A stretch of 64,000 nt of DNA from Xanthomonas arboricola pv. populi (GTDB lineage Bacteria; Pseudomonadota; Gammaproteobacteria; Xanthomonadales; Xanthomonadaceae). Under the pieces are notes generated by a model that was not told the DNA's origin, did not search any database, and worked only from the letters and a program-made list of their open reading frames with translations. Made by a program: the position numbers and the translations under genes. The stretch's first letter is position 1, and every line of letters begins with the position of its first letter. Positions 49,368 through 59,500 of the stretch are shown here, one piece after another. The stretch lies in the NCBI RefSeq assembly GCF_002939945.1, contig NZ_MDEB01000006.1:62001-126000 (forward strand), given 5' to 3'.

Positions 49368-49785
49368 GGCGATTGCCGCGCTGATTCCGCACCAGGGCAG
49401 CATGTGCCTGTGGGAAGAAGTGGTGGAGTGGGATGCGCAGCGCATCGTGTTGCGCAGTGATGCCCATCGCAGCGACACGCATCCGCTGCGTTCCAATGGC
49501 TGCCTGCGCGCGCTGCATCTATGCGAATACGGTGCACAAGCCATGGCTGTGCATGGCGGCTTGCTCGGACGGGAATTGGGCAAGCCGGTGCGCCCGGGCA
49601 TGCTGGTGGCGTTGCGCGCGGTGGACCTGCATGTTACCTATCTGGACGACCTGCCCGGTGCGATCATCTGCGAAGCACAGGTGTTGATGCAGGGCGAGGA
49701 CAGCCAGCAATACGGTTTTCGCCTGACCCACGCAGAGCAGTTGCTCGCCGAAGGGCGTGCCACGGTGATGTTGGGTAAGGCCTGA
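49354..49785 (+). CDS. Hot-dog-fold 3-hydroxyacyl-ACP dehydratase (ApeP-like)
   Basis: This 143-residue protein starts GREAIAALIPHQGSMCLWEE, the ApeP/FabA-like family signature with the catalytic His in PHQGSMCL. HLCEYGAQAMAVHGGLLGRE and VRPGMLVALRAVDLHVTYLD follow. It is the second dehydratase of the operon and may act as the partner of the small one at 44864. Start 49354 is preferred because GGAG lies six bases upstream; an ATG at 49348 is also in frame. It overlaps the end of the exporter gene. Confidence 0.83.
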   Translation: MQGREAIAALIPHQGSMCLWEEVVEWDAQRIVLRSDAHRSDTHPLRSNGCLRALHLCEYGAQAMAVHGGLLGRELGKPVRPGMLVALRAVDLHVTYLDDLPGAIICEAQVLMQGEDSQQYGFRLTHAEQLLAEGRATVMLGKA

Positions 49786-49802
49786 GATCAACCATCAGCC
49801 AC

Positions 49803-50333
49803 TCAGGTCGAAATGGTCTCTGTCTTCAATACGGTCAGTGCACTCAAGTTGCAGGCGCTGGGCAGACGATGCGTATACAACTTTGCGATGTCGATGCCGG
49901 TGCACAGATGTTCGAAATGCGCCAAGCCGATGGACAGAAATTCCTCGCGATCACCCCTGGCTGGCTTGATCTCGCCTACTTCAACCGCCTTTAATGCGCT
50001 GATCCAGTGGAATGACTGGCCTGCGTCATCGCGATTGAAGTACGCATACCACACCGGAATGCGGAACATCCGCTCGAATGTCACCGCACGTTTGACTTCG
50101 GCCTCATAGGGAAGGCCATAGCAGCCTTTGAACTGGCTATAGTTCTTCACGTCAATAGCGATCAAACCGATCGATTCCAGCAGTAGCAGGAAGTCGGGCC
50201 GTTTGACCGATGCACCAAATAATGGTGAAAAGGTGTCAGGTGATTGACAGATGGCGACGTAGCTAAAGCTGTATGCTTTCAACCATGCATTCATTGCATG
50301 TTCGCCTTGCTTGCCTAGTTCGACCAAGTCCAT
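49803..50333 (-). CDS. Hypothetical PD-(D/E)XK-like protein inserted in pigment operon
   Basis: This 176-residue protein is encoded antisense inside an otherwise plus-strand operon. The stretch RPDFLLLLESIGLIAIDVKN fits a PD...(D/E)xK restriction-endonuclease-like core (Pro-Asp on one strand, then Asp-Val-Lys on the next). An N-terminal LGKQGEHAMNAWLKA helix resembles those of NERD or restriction-like nucleases. Base composition is visibly AT-richer than its neighbours. It has a good ribosome binding site (GGGGGA). It is likely an accessory gene acquired at this site; no function is assigned. Confidence 0.7.
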   Translation of the reverse strand: MDLVELGKQGEHAMNAWLKAYSFSYVAICQSPDTFSPLFGASVKRPDFLLLLESIGLIAIDVKNYSQFKGCYGLPYEAEVKRAVTFERMFRIPVWYAYFNRDDAGQSFHWISALKAVEVGEIKPARGDREEFLSIGLAHFEHLCTGIDIAKLYTHRLPSACNLSALTVLKTETIST

Positions 50334-50592
50334 TGTGTCCCCCTTGCCGTCTCCGTCTTCAAGTTACACAGCCTTTGCCAAGACGCTATCAGCTTGTTTC
50401 AGAGGTGCTCAAGCGGCCGCCTTTCAATCTGCGGCATAGTCGATGAAACGCCGTCGCCTGTGCATCGCCGTGCAGGCAGCTAGCCGGTATTCATCCAGCT
50501 GTAGCGACTGGCCGGATGTGAAAGCTGCGCTTGTAGGCGCATAGCTTGGTCTACGATAACGTTCTTCTTGTCCGACCAAGCGATCGTTATTT
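50334..50592. other. Interval between inserted gene and fabG-like gene
   Basis: This 259-bp interval divides the divergent inserted gene and the reductase gene, so each probably has its own promoter here. CTTGGTCTACGATAACG and GCGATCGTTATTT near 50550-50590 are AT-richer and may include the reductase promoter. No repeat was recognised. Confidence 0.4.
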
Positions 50593-51324
50593 ATGAACTC
50601 AGCACAGCGCCGCGCACTCGTCACCGGCGGTAGTGGCGATCTTGGTGGTGCGATCTGCCGTCAGTTGGCAGCACAGGGTCGCCATGTGATCGTGCACGCC
50701 AATCGTAATATCGCCCGCGCCGATGAAGTGGTCGCAGCGATCGTGGCCGACGGCGGCAGTGCGCAGGCGGTGGCATTCGATGTGGCCGATGCGCAGGCCA
50801 GTGCATCGGCGCTGGCAAGCCTGCTGGAGGTCGGCCCGATCCAGATCGTGGTCAACAACGCCGGCATCCACGACGATGCGCCGATGGCCGGCATGAACGC
50901 CGAACAGTGGCATCGGGTCATCGACGTGTCGTTGCACGGGTTCTTCAACGTGACCCAGCCGCTGCTGCTGCCGATGGCGCGTACCCGCTGGGGCCGTATC
51001 GTCAGCGTGTCGTCGGTGGCGGCAGTGCTGGGCAATCGCGGGCAGACCAACTACGCCGCGGCCAAGGCGGCCTTGCACGGTGCCAGTAAATCGCTTTCAC
51101 GCGAGATGGCCAGCCGCGGCATTGCGGTCAACGTGGTCGCGCCGGGCGTGATCGAAAGCGAGATGGTCGGCGAAAGCTTCGCGCCGGAAGTGATCAAGCA
51201 ACTGGTACCGGCCGGCAGGGTCGGCAAGCCCGACGAAGTGGCCGCATTGGTTGCGTTTCTGTGTTCGGAGTCAGCTGGCTATATCAATGGCCAGGTCATC
51301 GGCATCAATGGTGGGATGGGCTGA
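50593..51324 (+). CDS. 3-ketoacyl-ACP reductase (FabG-like) of pigment cluster
   Basis: This 243-residue short-chain dehydrogenase has the NADP-binding TGGSGDLGGAICRQLAAQG at the N-terminus, NNAG at about residue 94, and the catalytic Ser with YAAAK (Tyr155-type). It ends in GYINGQVIGINGGMG, the FabG pattern. It would reduce 3-ketoacyl-XanC intermediates after each ketosynthase step. It is the last plus-strand gene of the cluster, separated from the rest of its operon by the inserted antisense gene. The ribosome binding site is weak. Confidence 0.87.
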   Translation: MNSAQRRALVTGGSGDLGGAICRQLAAQGRHVIVHANRNIARADEVVAAIVADGGSAQAVAFDVADAQASASALASLLEVGPIQIVVNNAGIHDDAPMAGMNAEQWHRVIDVSLHGFFNVTQPLLLPMARTRWGRIVSVSSVAAVLGNRGQTNYAAAKAALHGASKSLSREMASRGIAVNVVAPGVIESEMVGESFAPEVIKQLVPAGRVGKPDEVAALVAFLCSESAGYINGQVIGINGGMG

Positions 51325-51698
51325 GAGCCGCTGATAGAACGACGATGCCTCCCCCCAGGTAGGCGCGGCTAGTTTGGTTCCCATCAGCGCACGACCAGGT
51401 TGGCAGGTGCGGTGTCCTCGCCGCTGTGAGTTTGCTGCAGGGCCCTTGCCCGCCCACCATCGCGGGACATGCCGTGAATCCGTCCATGGAGGCTCTTACG
51501 CGGCATCCATGCCGCGTAAGGTCCTGCGACGGTTGGCGGGCAAGGACCGGGCGAGATGGGTGGTGTGCCTGTGCAAGCAATGCACCTCGCGCGGCCGTTC
51601 GATGCGGTGCGGTTTGATCGGCGTCTTCCGATCCGGCATTTGAATCAAACTGGCGCGGATCCAGAAAAAACGCGCCGTCGCCGGCGCGGTCTTCAAGT
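51325..51698. other. Gene-free region between convergent pigment operons
   Basis: This 374-bp region separates the fabG-like gene and the convergent halogenase-like gene. It is mostly filled by copy B of the hairpin repeat (51435-51579), and holds no gene. Confidence 0.6.
51435..51579 (+). repeat. 146-bp dispersed hairpin repeat, copy B
   Basis: This is a near-full copy of the repeat at 34281-34426, same orientation. The 29-base outer arms (51440-51468 and 51521-51549) pair at 24 of 29 positions, and the inner perfect 12-bp hairpin (51495-51520) lies against the right arm. The whole element would fold into one long cruciform or RNA hairpin. It has no coding capacity, so any movement would be non-autonomous. 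Confidence 0.82.
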
Positions 51699-53321
51699 TC
51701 ACGCCGCGTCGGCGTACCAGGCGGCGGTGAGGATCGGTTCGCCGGTGGCGTTGGCGGTCAAGACGTCCAGCCCATGGTCCGGCAGTTCGGCATGACGCTG
51801 GCGTGCCTGCTGCAGGATCTCGCGTGCCAGCACCGCCATCTGCGCGACGTTGCTGTGGATGCGTGCGGCAAAGGCGTCGTCGTCGAGGGTGTCGTGCAAG
51901 GCGCCGTTGAGTTCGTTGAACCAGCCGATCAGGTATTGATCGAGCAGGCGCCCATCGTCGCTGGCCAGGCCTTGTGCAGTGTTGTGCTGGCCCCAGTCGT
52001 GCAGCACACGTTGCATCGCCAGATTCATGTCGCGCGCGTAGAAAAAGTCTGCCTTCATGCGCGAGAGCAGGCTCAGGTCGGCGATGCGTCCGGAGCAGAA
52101 CAGCGGCGCCAGCAGCGACCAGTAGTAGGTGTAATCCCAGATCACCTTGACCGGCATCACCTGTGCATCGCCGAACAGGGCGTACTGGTCCTGATACAGG
52201 GTCAGGGTGTTTTCGTAGAACGAAAAATACAGCTGCTGGTACAGTTCGACATACGGGCTGAGCGACCTGCCGGCGCGGTCGCGGCCGATCAGTTCGCAGA
52301 TGTAGGTGTTGGACATCGCGATGAAGTCGCTGCCGGGCGAATAGAACGGGTCCAGGAACAAGCCCGCTTCGCCGGTCAGCGCCCAGCGCTGCGGCGAGAA
52401 CACCTGCTTGCAGCCATAGGAGAAGTTGCGCAGGAACAGGAAGTCCTGCAGCCGATAGTCGGCCTGGTCGAGGGTGGCGGCGACCTGCGGCTGATGCATG
52501 CGCAGCCAGGTCATCGCCTTGGCGTGGGTGTTCATGGTCTCCAGCGGATGCATGGACGCATCGCAGACGATGCCCAGCGAATGCGCGCCGGACGACAACG
52601 GAATCAACCAGAACCAGTAGCCCGGCCCGCACATGTGGTTGGTCGAGCGCCAGCGGTCCGGCGGCGTGCAGCGCTGCAGCCAGCTGCTGTCCTGCGACCA
52701 GCCATTGGGGTCGATCAGGCCTTCCACGCGCCACCACACCGCATTGGCATCGTGCGCATTGTCCTGCGCCAGGCCGAGCTTGCGCTTGAGCAGGCCGGCG
52801 CGGCCGCTGGCATCCACCACCCAACGTGCGCGCAGCGTGCCGGGCTCGCCTGCGCGCTCGTAGCGCACGGCGTGGTCGGCCTCGTCATCGGACAGGTCAA
52901 CGCCCTTGACGCTGCAGCTGTCCACAAACGCGATGCCCTGCGCGCGGGCGCGCTCGCCGAGGAAATTTTCGAAGCGGCCGCGGTCGATCTGCCACGACGG
53001 CGTCGGCAGGATCTGGCTGACGCCCAGCTCGGTGCAGCGGTCGATGTCCTCGCGCCTGTCGGAGAAGAAGAAGCGGAAGCCGAACTTGCGGATCTGTTCG
53101 GTCTCCAGATGCTCGCGCAGACCCAGCACGTCGGCGAAATAATGCGCGCCAATTTCCACCGTGGATTCGCCGACCTTGAACGCGGCTTCCCGCACCGGAT
53201 GCGCACGGCGCTCCAGCACGGTGATCGCCAGCTCGGGATCGCGTTGGCGCAGCTGCAGGGCCAGACTCAGGCCGGCCAGGCCGCCACCGGTGATAACGAC
53301 ATCGGCACGCTGTGCATTCAT
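51699..53321 (-). CDS. Second flavin halogenase-like protein of pigment cluster
   Basis: This 540-residue FAD protein starts ADVVITGGGLAGLSLALQLR (dinucleotide motif). KVGESTVEIGAHYFADVLGL follows, then GRAGLLKRKLGLA, GPGYWFWLIPLSSGAHSLGI and ALTGEAGLFLDPFYSPGSDF. YWFWLIP resembles the WxWxIP halogenase motif, and the active-site lysine seen in tryptophan halogenases could be Lys48 in FKVGES. It is a second candidate, with XanB1, for pigment halogenation or a flavin oxidation step. It is last in the minus-strand operon and overlaps the GT2 gene by four bases. Confidence 0.83.
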   Translation of the reverse strand: MNAQRADVVITGGGLAGLSLALQLRQRDPELAITVLERRAHPVREAAFKVGESTVEIGAHYFADVLGLREHLETEQIRKFGFRFFFSDRREDIDRCTELGVSQILPTPSWQIDRGRFENFLGERARAQGIAFVDSCSVKGVDLSDDEADHAVRYERAGEPGTLRARWVVDASGRAGLLKRKLGLAQDNAHDANAVWWRVEGLIDPNGWSQDSSWLQRCTPPDRWRSTNHMCGPGYWFWLIPLSSGAHSLGIVCDASMHPLETMNTHAKAMTWLRMHQPQVAATLDQADYRLQDFLFLRNFSYGCKQVFSPQRWALTGEAGLFLDPFYSPGSDFIAMSNTYICELIGRDRAGRSLSPYVELYQQLYFSFYENTLTLYQDQYALFGDAQVMPVKVIWDYTYYWSLLAPLFCSGRIADLSLLSRMKADFFYARDMNLAMQRVLHDWGQHNTAQGLASDDGRLLDQYLIGWFNELNGALHDTLDDDAFAARIHSNVAQMAVLAREILQQARQRHAELPDHGLDVLTANATGEPILTAAWYADAA

Positions 53322-54139
53322 GGGGATTGGCTGCTCTTGGTGACCGCAGGCACAGTAGCAAATTCACCGTCAGCGTCGTCGATCAGCACCGGGTTGGCGC
53401 GCACGCGGCGGTACTCGCGCCAGATATGCCCATAGCTCCAGGCCTGGACGACCACATGCGAGGTGATTTCCCACAGATCGCGCACCAGGCGGAAATGGCT
53501 CTTGCGGAACATGCCCGGCGAGGTGCCGGCGTAGCGGGTTTCGATCGGCACCGCGACCACGCGCGCGCCGGCCTGGCGCGCGGCGGAAATCAACAGCTGC
53601 GCTTCGAACACGAAGCCTTCGCCGGGCACGTCTGGCAGGGTGAACACCGAGGCCGGATACAGGCGCTGGCCGCTCTGGCTGTCGACCAGCTGGAAGCCGC
53701 AGGCCCAGGCGATGCCCCAGTCGCCGAAATCGTTGCCGATGCGGCGGATGGTGGGCTGGGTGGCGCGCTTGCGCATGCGTGCGCCGACGATGACGCAGCC
53801 GGGGTGGCGGTTGGCCGCGGCCAACAGACGTGGAAAATCGGCGGCCTTGTGCTGGCCGTCGCCGTCCATGGTCATCACTGCGCGCATGCCCATCCGCTGC
53901 GCCTGCGCAAACCCGCTGCGCAACGCGGCGCCCTTGCCCTTGCGCTGCGGATGCCGGATCAGGGTGATCGGCAGGTCGGCGATGCAGTCGGCGGTGCCAT
54001 CGTCGGAGCCGTCATCGATCACGATCACGTTGGAGCAATAGGTCAGCGCATCGTTGACCACTTCGCGGATGCGCAGCGACTCGTTCAGGGCCGGCACCAG
54101 GATCGCGGTGTCTTCGCGGGTCAGCGGCTGCCGGCTCAC
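53318..54139 (-). CDS. GT2-family glycosyltransferase of pigment cluster
   Basis: This 273-residue family-2 glycosyltransferase has the GT-A fold start TAILVPALNESLRIREVVND, the nucleotide-sugar Asp pairs in VIVIDDGSDDGTADCIA and TMDGDGQHKAADFPRLL, and QLVDSQSGQRLYPASVF with EGFVFEAQLL. It resembles dolichol-phosphate mannose synthase-like enzymes, but the sugar is unknown. It probably decorates the polyene-lipid or its acceptor. The GTG start at 54139 overlaps the previous stop (GTGA). No transmembrane C-terminus is seen. Confidence 0.82.
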   Translation of the reverse strand: MSRQPLTREDTAILVPALNESLRIREVVNDALTYCSNVIVIDDGSDDGTADCIADLPITLIRHPQRKGKGAALRSGFAQAQRMGMRAVMTMDGDGQHKAADFPRLLAAANRHPGCVIVGARMRKRATQPTIRRIGNDFGDWGIAWACGFQLVDSQSGQRLYPASVFTLPDVPGEGFVFEAQLLISAARQAGARVVAVPIETRYAGTSPGMFRKSHFRLVRDLWEITSHVVVQAWSYGHIWREYRRVRANPVLIDDADGEFATVPAVTKSSQSP

Positions 54140-54909
54140 TGCTGGAGCTCCACGCGCAACACCCGGCCCGGGCCGGCGTACAGCGCCACGCGTTCGCCGC
54201 CAGCGGCGATCAGGTCGAACAGCGGCAGCATCGGCGCCATCGCATTGCCGGCGGCATGCCGCGACAACGGTCCCTCGCCCGGCGAAGGCATGCCGTCGTC
54301 CAGCCACGCACGCAGCTGCGGCTTGCCGGCCTGGCCGGGCGCGCCCAGCACCAGCGCGCCGCCGAGCAGCCCCTGGCTGGGGGCGACCCGACCCAGCGGC
54401 CCGACCGAGCGGGCGTCGTAGCCGGCCAGCAGCACCGCGTCCATGCCGGCGGCGCGTTGGACCAGCGCCTCCAGCAAGCCCTGCGCGAAGCTGCCCAGGC
54501 TGGCGCTGATCGCCGTGGCCGGGGTCATCGCCCCGGCGCCGATGGTCCAGTAGCCGGCCGCGGCGTTGTGCACCGAGTTGTGGAACTTGGTCGGCGAGAT
54601 CGCGGTGGGGTCGCTGGCCAGGGTGGTGCACATGTAGTCGGAGATGGCCAGGTCGCCATACGTGGAAGTGAAGATCGACGGCAGGCTGGCCGGGTCGCGG
54701 CCGGCGGCGGTGCAGGCAGCCAGGGCGGCTTCCAGCGAGACCGCCACCGTGTCCGGTGCGCGACGGCGCTCGTTGGCGGCCAGCAGCTGCGGTGCCGGGC
54801 GTGCCCCGGTGTCCTGCAGCGCGCCGCCGCGCACGACGGCTGCAGCGGCTTCCCAGCTCGGCAGGCCCTGGGTCCAGAAGCCGATCCCCTCGATGGTGGC
54901 AGCCAGCAT
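54136..54909 (-). CDS. Ketosynthase-like protein lacking the active-site Cys
   Basis: This 257-residue protein resembles the N-terminal half of beta-ketoacyl synthases (SLPSIFTSTYGDLAISDYMC, ISPTKFHNSVHNAAAGYWTI, LEALVQRAAGMDAVLLAGYD). Where the catalytic TACSSS is expected it has ISASLGS (about 134-140), so Cys is replaced by Ser. It is also shorter than a full KS. This fits a chain-length-factor-like or ApeC-type partner of the full ketosynthase encoded directly upstream, with which it overlaps by one base. Confidence 0.82.
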   Translation of the reverse strand: MLAATIEGIGFWTQGLPSWEAAAAVVRGGALQDTGARPAPQLLAANERRRAPDTVAVSLEAALAACTAAGRDPASLPSIFTSTYGDLAISDYMCTTLASDPTAISPTKFHNSVHNAAAGYWTIGAGAMTPATAISASLGSFAQGLLEALVQRAAGMDAVLLAGYDARSVGPLGRVAPSQGLLGGALVLGAPGQAGKPQLRAWLDDGMPSPGEGPLSRHAAGNAMAPMLPLFDLIAAGGERVALYAGPGRVLRVELQQ

Positions 54910-56132
54910 CAGCGGGCCCGCCCGAACAGCAGCGAGCAGTTGTTGCCGCCGAAACCGAAGGAGTTGTTCATGGCGTAATCGATCTTGGAATGGGCATTGT
55001 CGAAACGGATCTGCGGGCCGCAGGCGGGGTCGGGCACTTCGCTATTGAGCGTGCCAGGCAGCACGCCGTCGCGCAGCGCCAGCAGCGCGATCACCGATTC
55101 GACGATGCCGGCCGCGCCCAGGGTATGGCCGGTCCAGGCCTTGGTCGAGCTGGCATGCAGGGTGGCGGGGAAGATCGCCGCCACCGCGGCCGCCTCCACG
55201 CTGTCGTTGGCCGGGGTGGCAGTGCCGTGCAGGTTCAGATAGCCCACCGCGGCCGGCTCCAGGCCTGCGCGCTCGAGCGCGCCGCGCATCGCCAGCTGCG
55301 CGCCCAGGCCCTGCGGATGCGGGGCGGACATATGGTGCGCATCGCTGGATTCGCCATAGCCGTACAGCCACAGCGCTGCGTCCGGCGCGGCGGCGGTGCG
55401 TTCGAGCACGGCAAAGCCGCCGGCCTCGCCCAGGCTCAGGCCGACCCGCCGTGCATCGAACGGCTGGCACAGCTCCGGTGCCACCACCTGCAGCGAGTTG
55501 AAGCCGAACAGCACGCTGCCGCACAAGGTGTCCACGCCGCCGACCAGGGCGGCATCCACCACTCCGGCGTCGATCAGGCGCGCGGCCTGGGCGAACACCT
55601 TGGCGCTGGACGAACAGGCGGTGGCCACGGTCACGCTCGGGCCGCGCAGGCCGGTGGCGTGCTGCACGAAGTCGCCCAGCGAGTGCGGGGTGTGCACGAT
55701 CGGGCGATCCAGATCGTCGGGAAAGCGCGCGCCGTCGGCGTCTTCGACCAGCCGCGTGTAGGCCTCTTCGCTGGCGCCGATGCTGGAGGTGGAGGTGCCG
55801 ATGATCACCGCCACGCGCTCGGCCCCGTAGCGCTGCGCGGCGGCCTGCACGGCCTCGGCCATGCCGTCCTGCTGCAGGGCCAGCCAGGCCAGGCGATTGT
55901 TGCGGCAGTCCCAGCCTTGCAGGGACTCCGGCAACACCACGTCTTCCACGCCGTCGACGCGGCCGATCCAGCACGGCAGCGGCTGCGGGCCGAAATCGTT
56001 GCGACGCATGCCGCTGCGGCGAGCGGTCAGGGCGGCGGCCTGGGCACCGAGCCCGGCGCCGAGCGCGGTGGTGGAGGTAAAGGCGGTGACGGCGACCGGG
56101 GCCATCTGGGACGAATGCTGCGCTTGGCTCAC
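54909..56132 (-). CDS. Beta-ketoacyl-ACP synthase of pigment cluster
   Basis: This 407-residue FabF-like ketosynthase has a complete Cys-His-His triad: Cys173 in TACSSS, His302 in HGTATPAND and His336 in TGHTLGAAG. It condenses malonyl-ACP with the aryl or polyenyl chain carried by XanC and is the probable elongation enzyme of xanthomonadin synthesis. The N-terminal half also shows [14 protein letters not shown] and the C-terminus [16 protein letters not shown]. It is first in the KS, KS-like, GT2, halogenase operon on the minus strand. Confidence 0.92.
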   Translation of the reverse strand: MSQAQHSSQMAPVAVTAFTSTTALGAGLGAQAAALTARRSGMRRNDFGPQPLPCWIGRVDGVEDVVLPESLQGWDCRNNRLAWLALQQDGMAEAVQAAAQRYGAERVAVIIGTSTSSIGASEEAYTRLVEDADGARFPDDLDRPIVHTPHSLGDFVQHATGLRGPSVTVATACSSSAKVFAQAARLIDAGVVDAALVGGVDTLCGSVLFGFNSLQVVAPELCQPFDARRVGLSLGEAGGFAVLERTAAAPDAALWLYGYGESSDAHHMSAPHPQGLGAQLAMRGALERAGLEPAAVGYLNLHGTATPANDSVEAAAVAAIFPATLHASSTKAWTGHTLGAAGIVESVIALLALRDGVLPGTLNSEVPDPACGPQIRFDNAHSKIDYAMNNSFGFGGNNCSLLFGRAR

Positions 56133-56323
56133 GGTGGTCTGGCTGGCAAAAAGTGGGCTCAGTATATCGATGGCGGGTCCGCCTCCCGGCGACGGCGCAA
56201 CTGAACGTGCCGGTCATGTCGCTGACGGGGCAGGACTTTTCGCGTGCTGCCGCGCTTTCGCCATCGGCGCAATTGGGACACAATCCTGCGACACACTTGC
56301 CGATCGAGCGCGACCACGCGCGC

Positions 56324-56584
56324 ATGCACGCCTACGTCTATAAAAGCCAACGCAAGCAGGACACCTTCGTCTATCTCGCCACACGCGACGACTTCTCCGG
56401 TCTTCCCGCCGGCGTGCACGCGCAGCTGGCGCCGTTCGCGTTCGTGCTGGAGGTGGCGTTGACGCCGGAGCGCCGTCTGGCACAGGCCGACGTGGCCACG
56501 GTGCGCGAAGCGCTCGCCAAGCACGGCTTCTATCTGCAACTGCCCAAGACGGTGGTGCTGGCGGGCGAGTGCGACTATGACTGA
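56324..56584 (+). CDS. YcgL-domain protein
   Basis: This 86-residue protein reads [31 protein letters not shown], and [13 protein letters not shown], the fixed pattern of the small YcgL family (DUF709) found across gammaproteobacteria. Function is unknown. The ATG at 56324 begins the conserved sequence. It overlaps the following ankyrin gene by eight bases in another frame (ATGACTGA), so expression is coupled. Confidence 0.92.
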   Translation: MHAYVYKSQRKQDTFVYLATRDDFSGLPAGVHAQLAPFAFVLEVALTPERRLAQADVATVREALAKHGFYLQLPKTVVLAGECDYD

Positions 56585-59500
56585 GGCCGCACGGGCCGCA
56601 CGCCTGCGGGCCGCAGCGCTGGCCGGGGCGGCCGGCGTGGCGTTGTCGTTGCTGGGCGGCATCGGCGGCGGTGTTGCCGCGGTGGCGCTGTGGCTGGCGC
56701 AGCCGGCGTTCGCGCTGGCGGTGTCGTGGGCGCGCGGTAGCCGCGCCCTGCCCAGCCCGCCGCGCGCGGTTGCGCAGGCCCTGCCGCCGCTGCTGACGGT
56801 CTGGGGCGTGGGCCTGCTGGCGCTGGCCGCCCTGATCAGCTGGCCGCTGACCGCCCTGCGAGACAGCGGCAGCCTGGCTGCCGCGCTGGCCTTGAGTGTG
56901 GCGGTCAGCGCTGCGCTGCTCGGGCTGTGGCGGACCTGGCCGCTGTGGGGCGAGGTCGAACGCGATGGCGGTGCGCTGGCCCCGCGTTGGCATGCGCTGG
57001 CGACGCAGGAGTTGCATGCCTGGCGCGGTCTGCTGGCCGCTGCACTGGTGCTGGCGATGTGCACGCTGGTGGTGGCGCTGGCCTGGCCGGGCTGGTTGTC
57101 GAGCAGTTGGCGCTGGAGTCTGGCGATCGCGGCCAGCGTGCTGCTGCCCGCCGCCCATCTGCTGTTGCAACGCACCGCCGCGCCGGTGCGCAGCGATGCC
57201 CCGGCGGCCTTGCAGGCGGCCGATTTCTTTTCCGAAGCGGCGGCCCAGCCGCGTCCGCTGGAGCCGGTGGCCCAGCATCAACTGGTGCCCGAGCTGTTCG
57301 AGGCCGCGCGCAGCGGACGCGTGGACCGCGCGCTGCAATTGCTCGACGCCGGCGCCGACCCGCAGGCGATGCCGTTGCCGGAATGGCGCGACCAACGCAG
57401 CCTGCCCGCGCTGGCCGCGGTGCTGCCGGATCTGCGCCTGCTGCGCGAGCTGATCGTGCGCCGCGTCGACGTCAACCAGCCGCATCGCGGCATGACCCCG
57501 TTGCTGGCCGCCACGCGCGACAGCTGGCACGGTCGCCCGGACGCGGTGATGACGCTGCTCGCCAACGGCGCGGACCCGCGCGCCAGCGACAACGACGGCA
57601 ATACGCCGCTGCATCACGCGGTGCGCAGTTCCGACCCGGGCGTGGCCGCGCTGCTGCGCGATGCCGCCGCCGAGCTCGACGCGCTCAACAACGAAGGCCA
57701 CTCGCCGCTGGCGATGGCCTGCCAGGTCGGCAACTGGCGGCTGGCCAAGTTCCTGCTGGAACGCGGCGCGCACTCCGAACCGGACGGCGGCGCGCCGGTG
57801 CTGCTGGCGGCGGCCGGCACCGAGGAAGACGACCCGGCCGGCGTGCAACTGCTGCTCAAGCACAAGGCGCGCGTGGATGCGCGCGATCGTCAACGCCGCA
57901 GCGCCCTGCACGAAGCCGCATTGGCCGGGCACGGCGACATCGTCGAGGCGCTGCTGGCGGCCGGCGCCAATCTGGAAGCGCGCGATCTGCTCGGCCGCAC
58001 GCCGTGGCTGGATGCGGCGCGGCAGGCGCGCAGCGGCGTGCTCGAACGCCTGGTCGCACGCAAGGCCGATGTGCTGGCCGTCGATGGCGAGGGCCGCAAC
58101 GCGGTGATGCTGGCCTGCGCCGCCGACAACGTGTCGCCGGCCCTGATCCGGCGCCTGCTCGACCTGCAGGTGCCGGCCGACAGCGCCGATGCGCACGGCC
58201 GGCGCGCGGTGGATGTGGCCGCCGAAGCCGGGCGCTGGGCGATCGTGCAGTTGCTCGACCCCGCCTACCCGTTGCCGGCGGCGGTCAGCGATGCGCACGG
58301 CGAGACCCCGGGCGTTGCGGTGCTGCCCGATCGTCCGCCCCTGGTGCTGCTGCGCGAAGGCCTGCAGTTCGGTCAACGCGACGGTCTGGTCGCGCTGGCC
58401 CGCCTGTGCGGCCCGGAAGAACTCGGCGGCCTGCTGCACGACGCGCACCTGGCCTTGAACGCCGATGCGGTGGACTGGCTGCTGCGCCATGGTGCCGATG
58501 CCGACGTGCGCGATGCCTGCGGCGATGTGCCGATGTTTGCGCTGCTGTCGCGGGGCGTGGAAGCGGTGCCGGCGCTGCAGGCGCTGCTGCGTCACGGCGT
58601 GTCGCCGGCCGGTGCGGGCGGTCTGACGCGGCTGCTCAGCGCCTGCGTGCAGCACGATGCGGCATCGCGCGGGCTGGAACAGTTCGCGCTGGAATTGCTC
58701 GAACGCGGCGCCGACCCGTTCGCCGCGTCGGCGGCCGGCGATCCGCCGTTGTCGCTCGCGGTGCGGCTGGGCTGGTTGCGCCTGCAGCAGTGGTTGCTGG
58801 AACACGGCGTGGACCGCGAGGCGCGCGACAGCCACGGCATGACCGCGCTGCACCTGGCCACCGCGCTGGGCCGCGAGGCATCGCTGAAATTGCTGGTCAA
58901 GCAGGGCGCTTCGCCGGAAGCGCGCGCTGCCGACGGGCAGACCCCGCTGGGCGTGGCGCTGTCGATCGGCCGCCGCGATCTGGCCGACTGGCTGGACTGG
59001 CGCATCTGGTCGCTGCCGCACCGCAGCCTGCGCGAGGCGGATGTGCCGGCGGCCGCGATGGTCGGCGACACCGATGCGGTGCGTCGCCTGATCGATCTCG
59101 GCCTGCCGGTCGACGCCGTCGATGCGCAGGGCTGCACCGCGCTGCTGCGTGCGGCCGGCGGCGGCCATCTCGGCGTGGTGGCGCATCTGCTCGGTCGCGG
59201 CGCCGACCCGCAACGCGCGGCCAATAGCGGCGCCACGCCGTTGTCGGCGGCGGTGAGCATGCGTCAGACCGAGATCGTGGCCGCGTTGCTGCAGGCCGGC
59301 GCGCAGATCGAGCACCGCCTGCCCGGCGGCGTCACCGTGCTGATGCTGGCCTGCGCGCTGGGCCTGCCGGATATCGTGGCGCGCCTGCTCACCGCGGCGG
59401 CCGATGTGCACGCCAACGACGACCAGGGCCTGGCGCCGCTGCATTGCGCCGCGCTGTACGGCTTCACCGCGCGCGACAAGAGCCGCCTGCTGGCCCTGCT

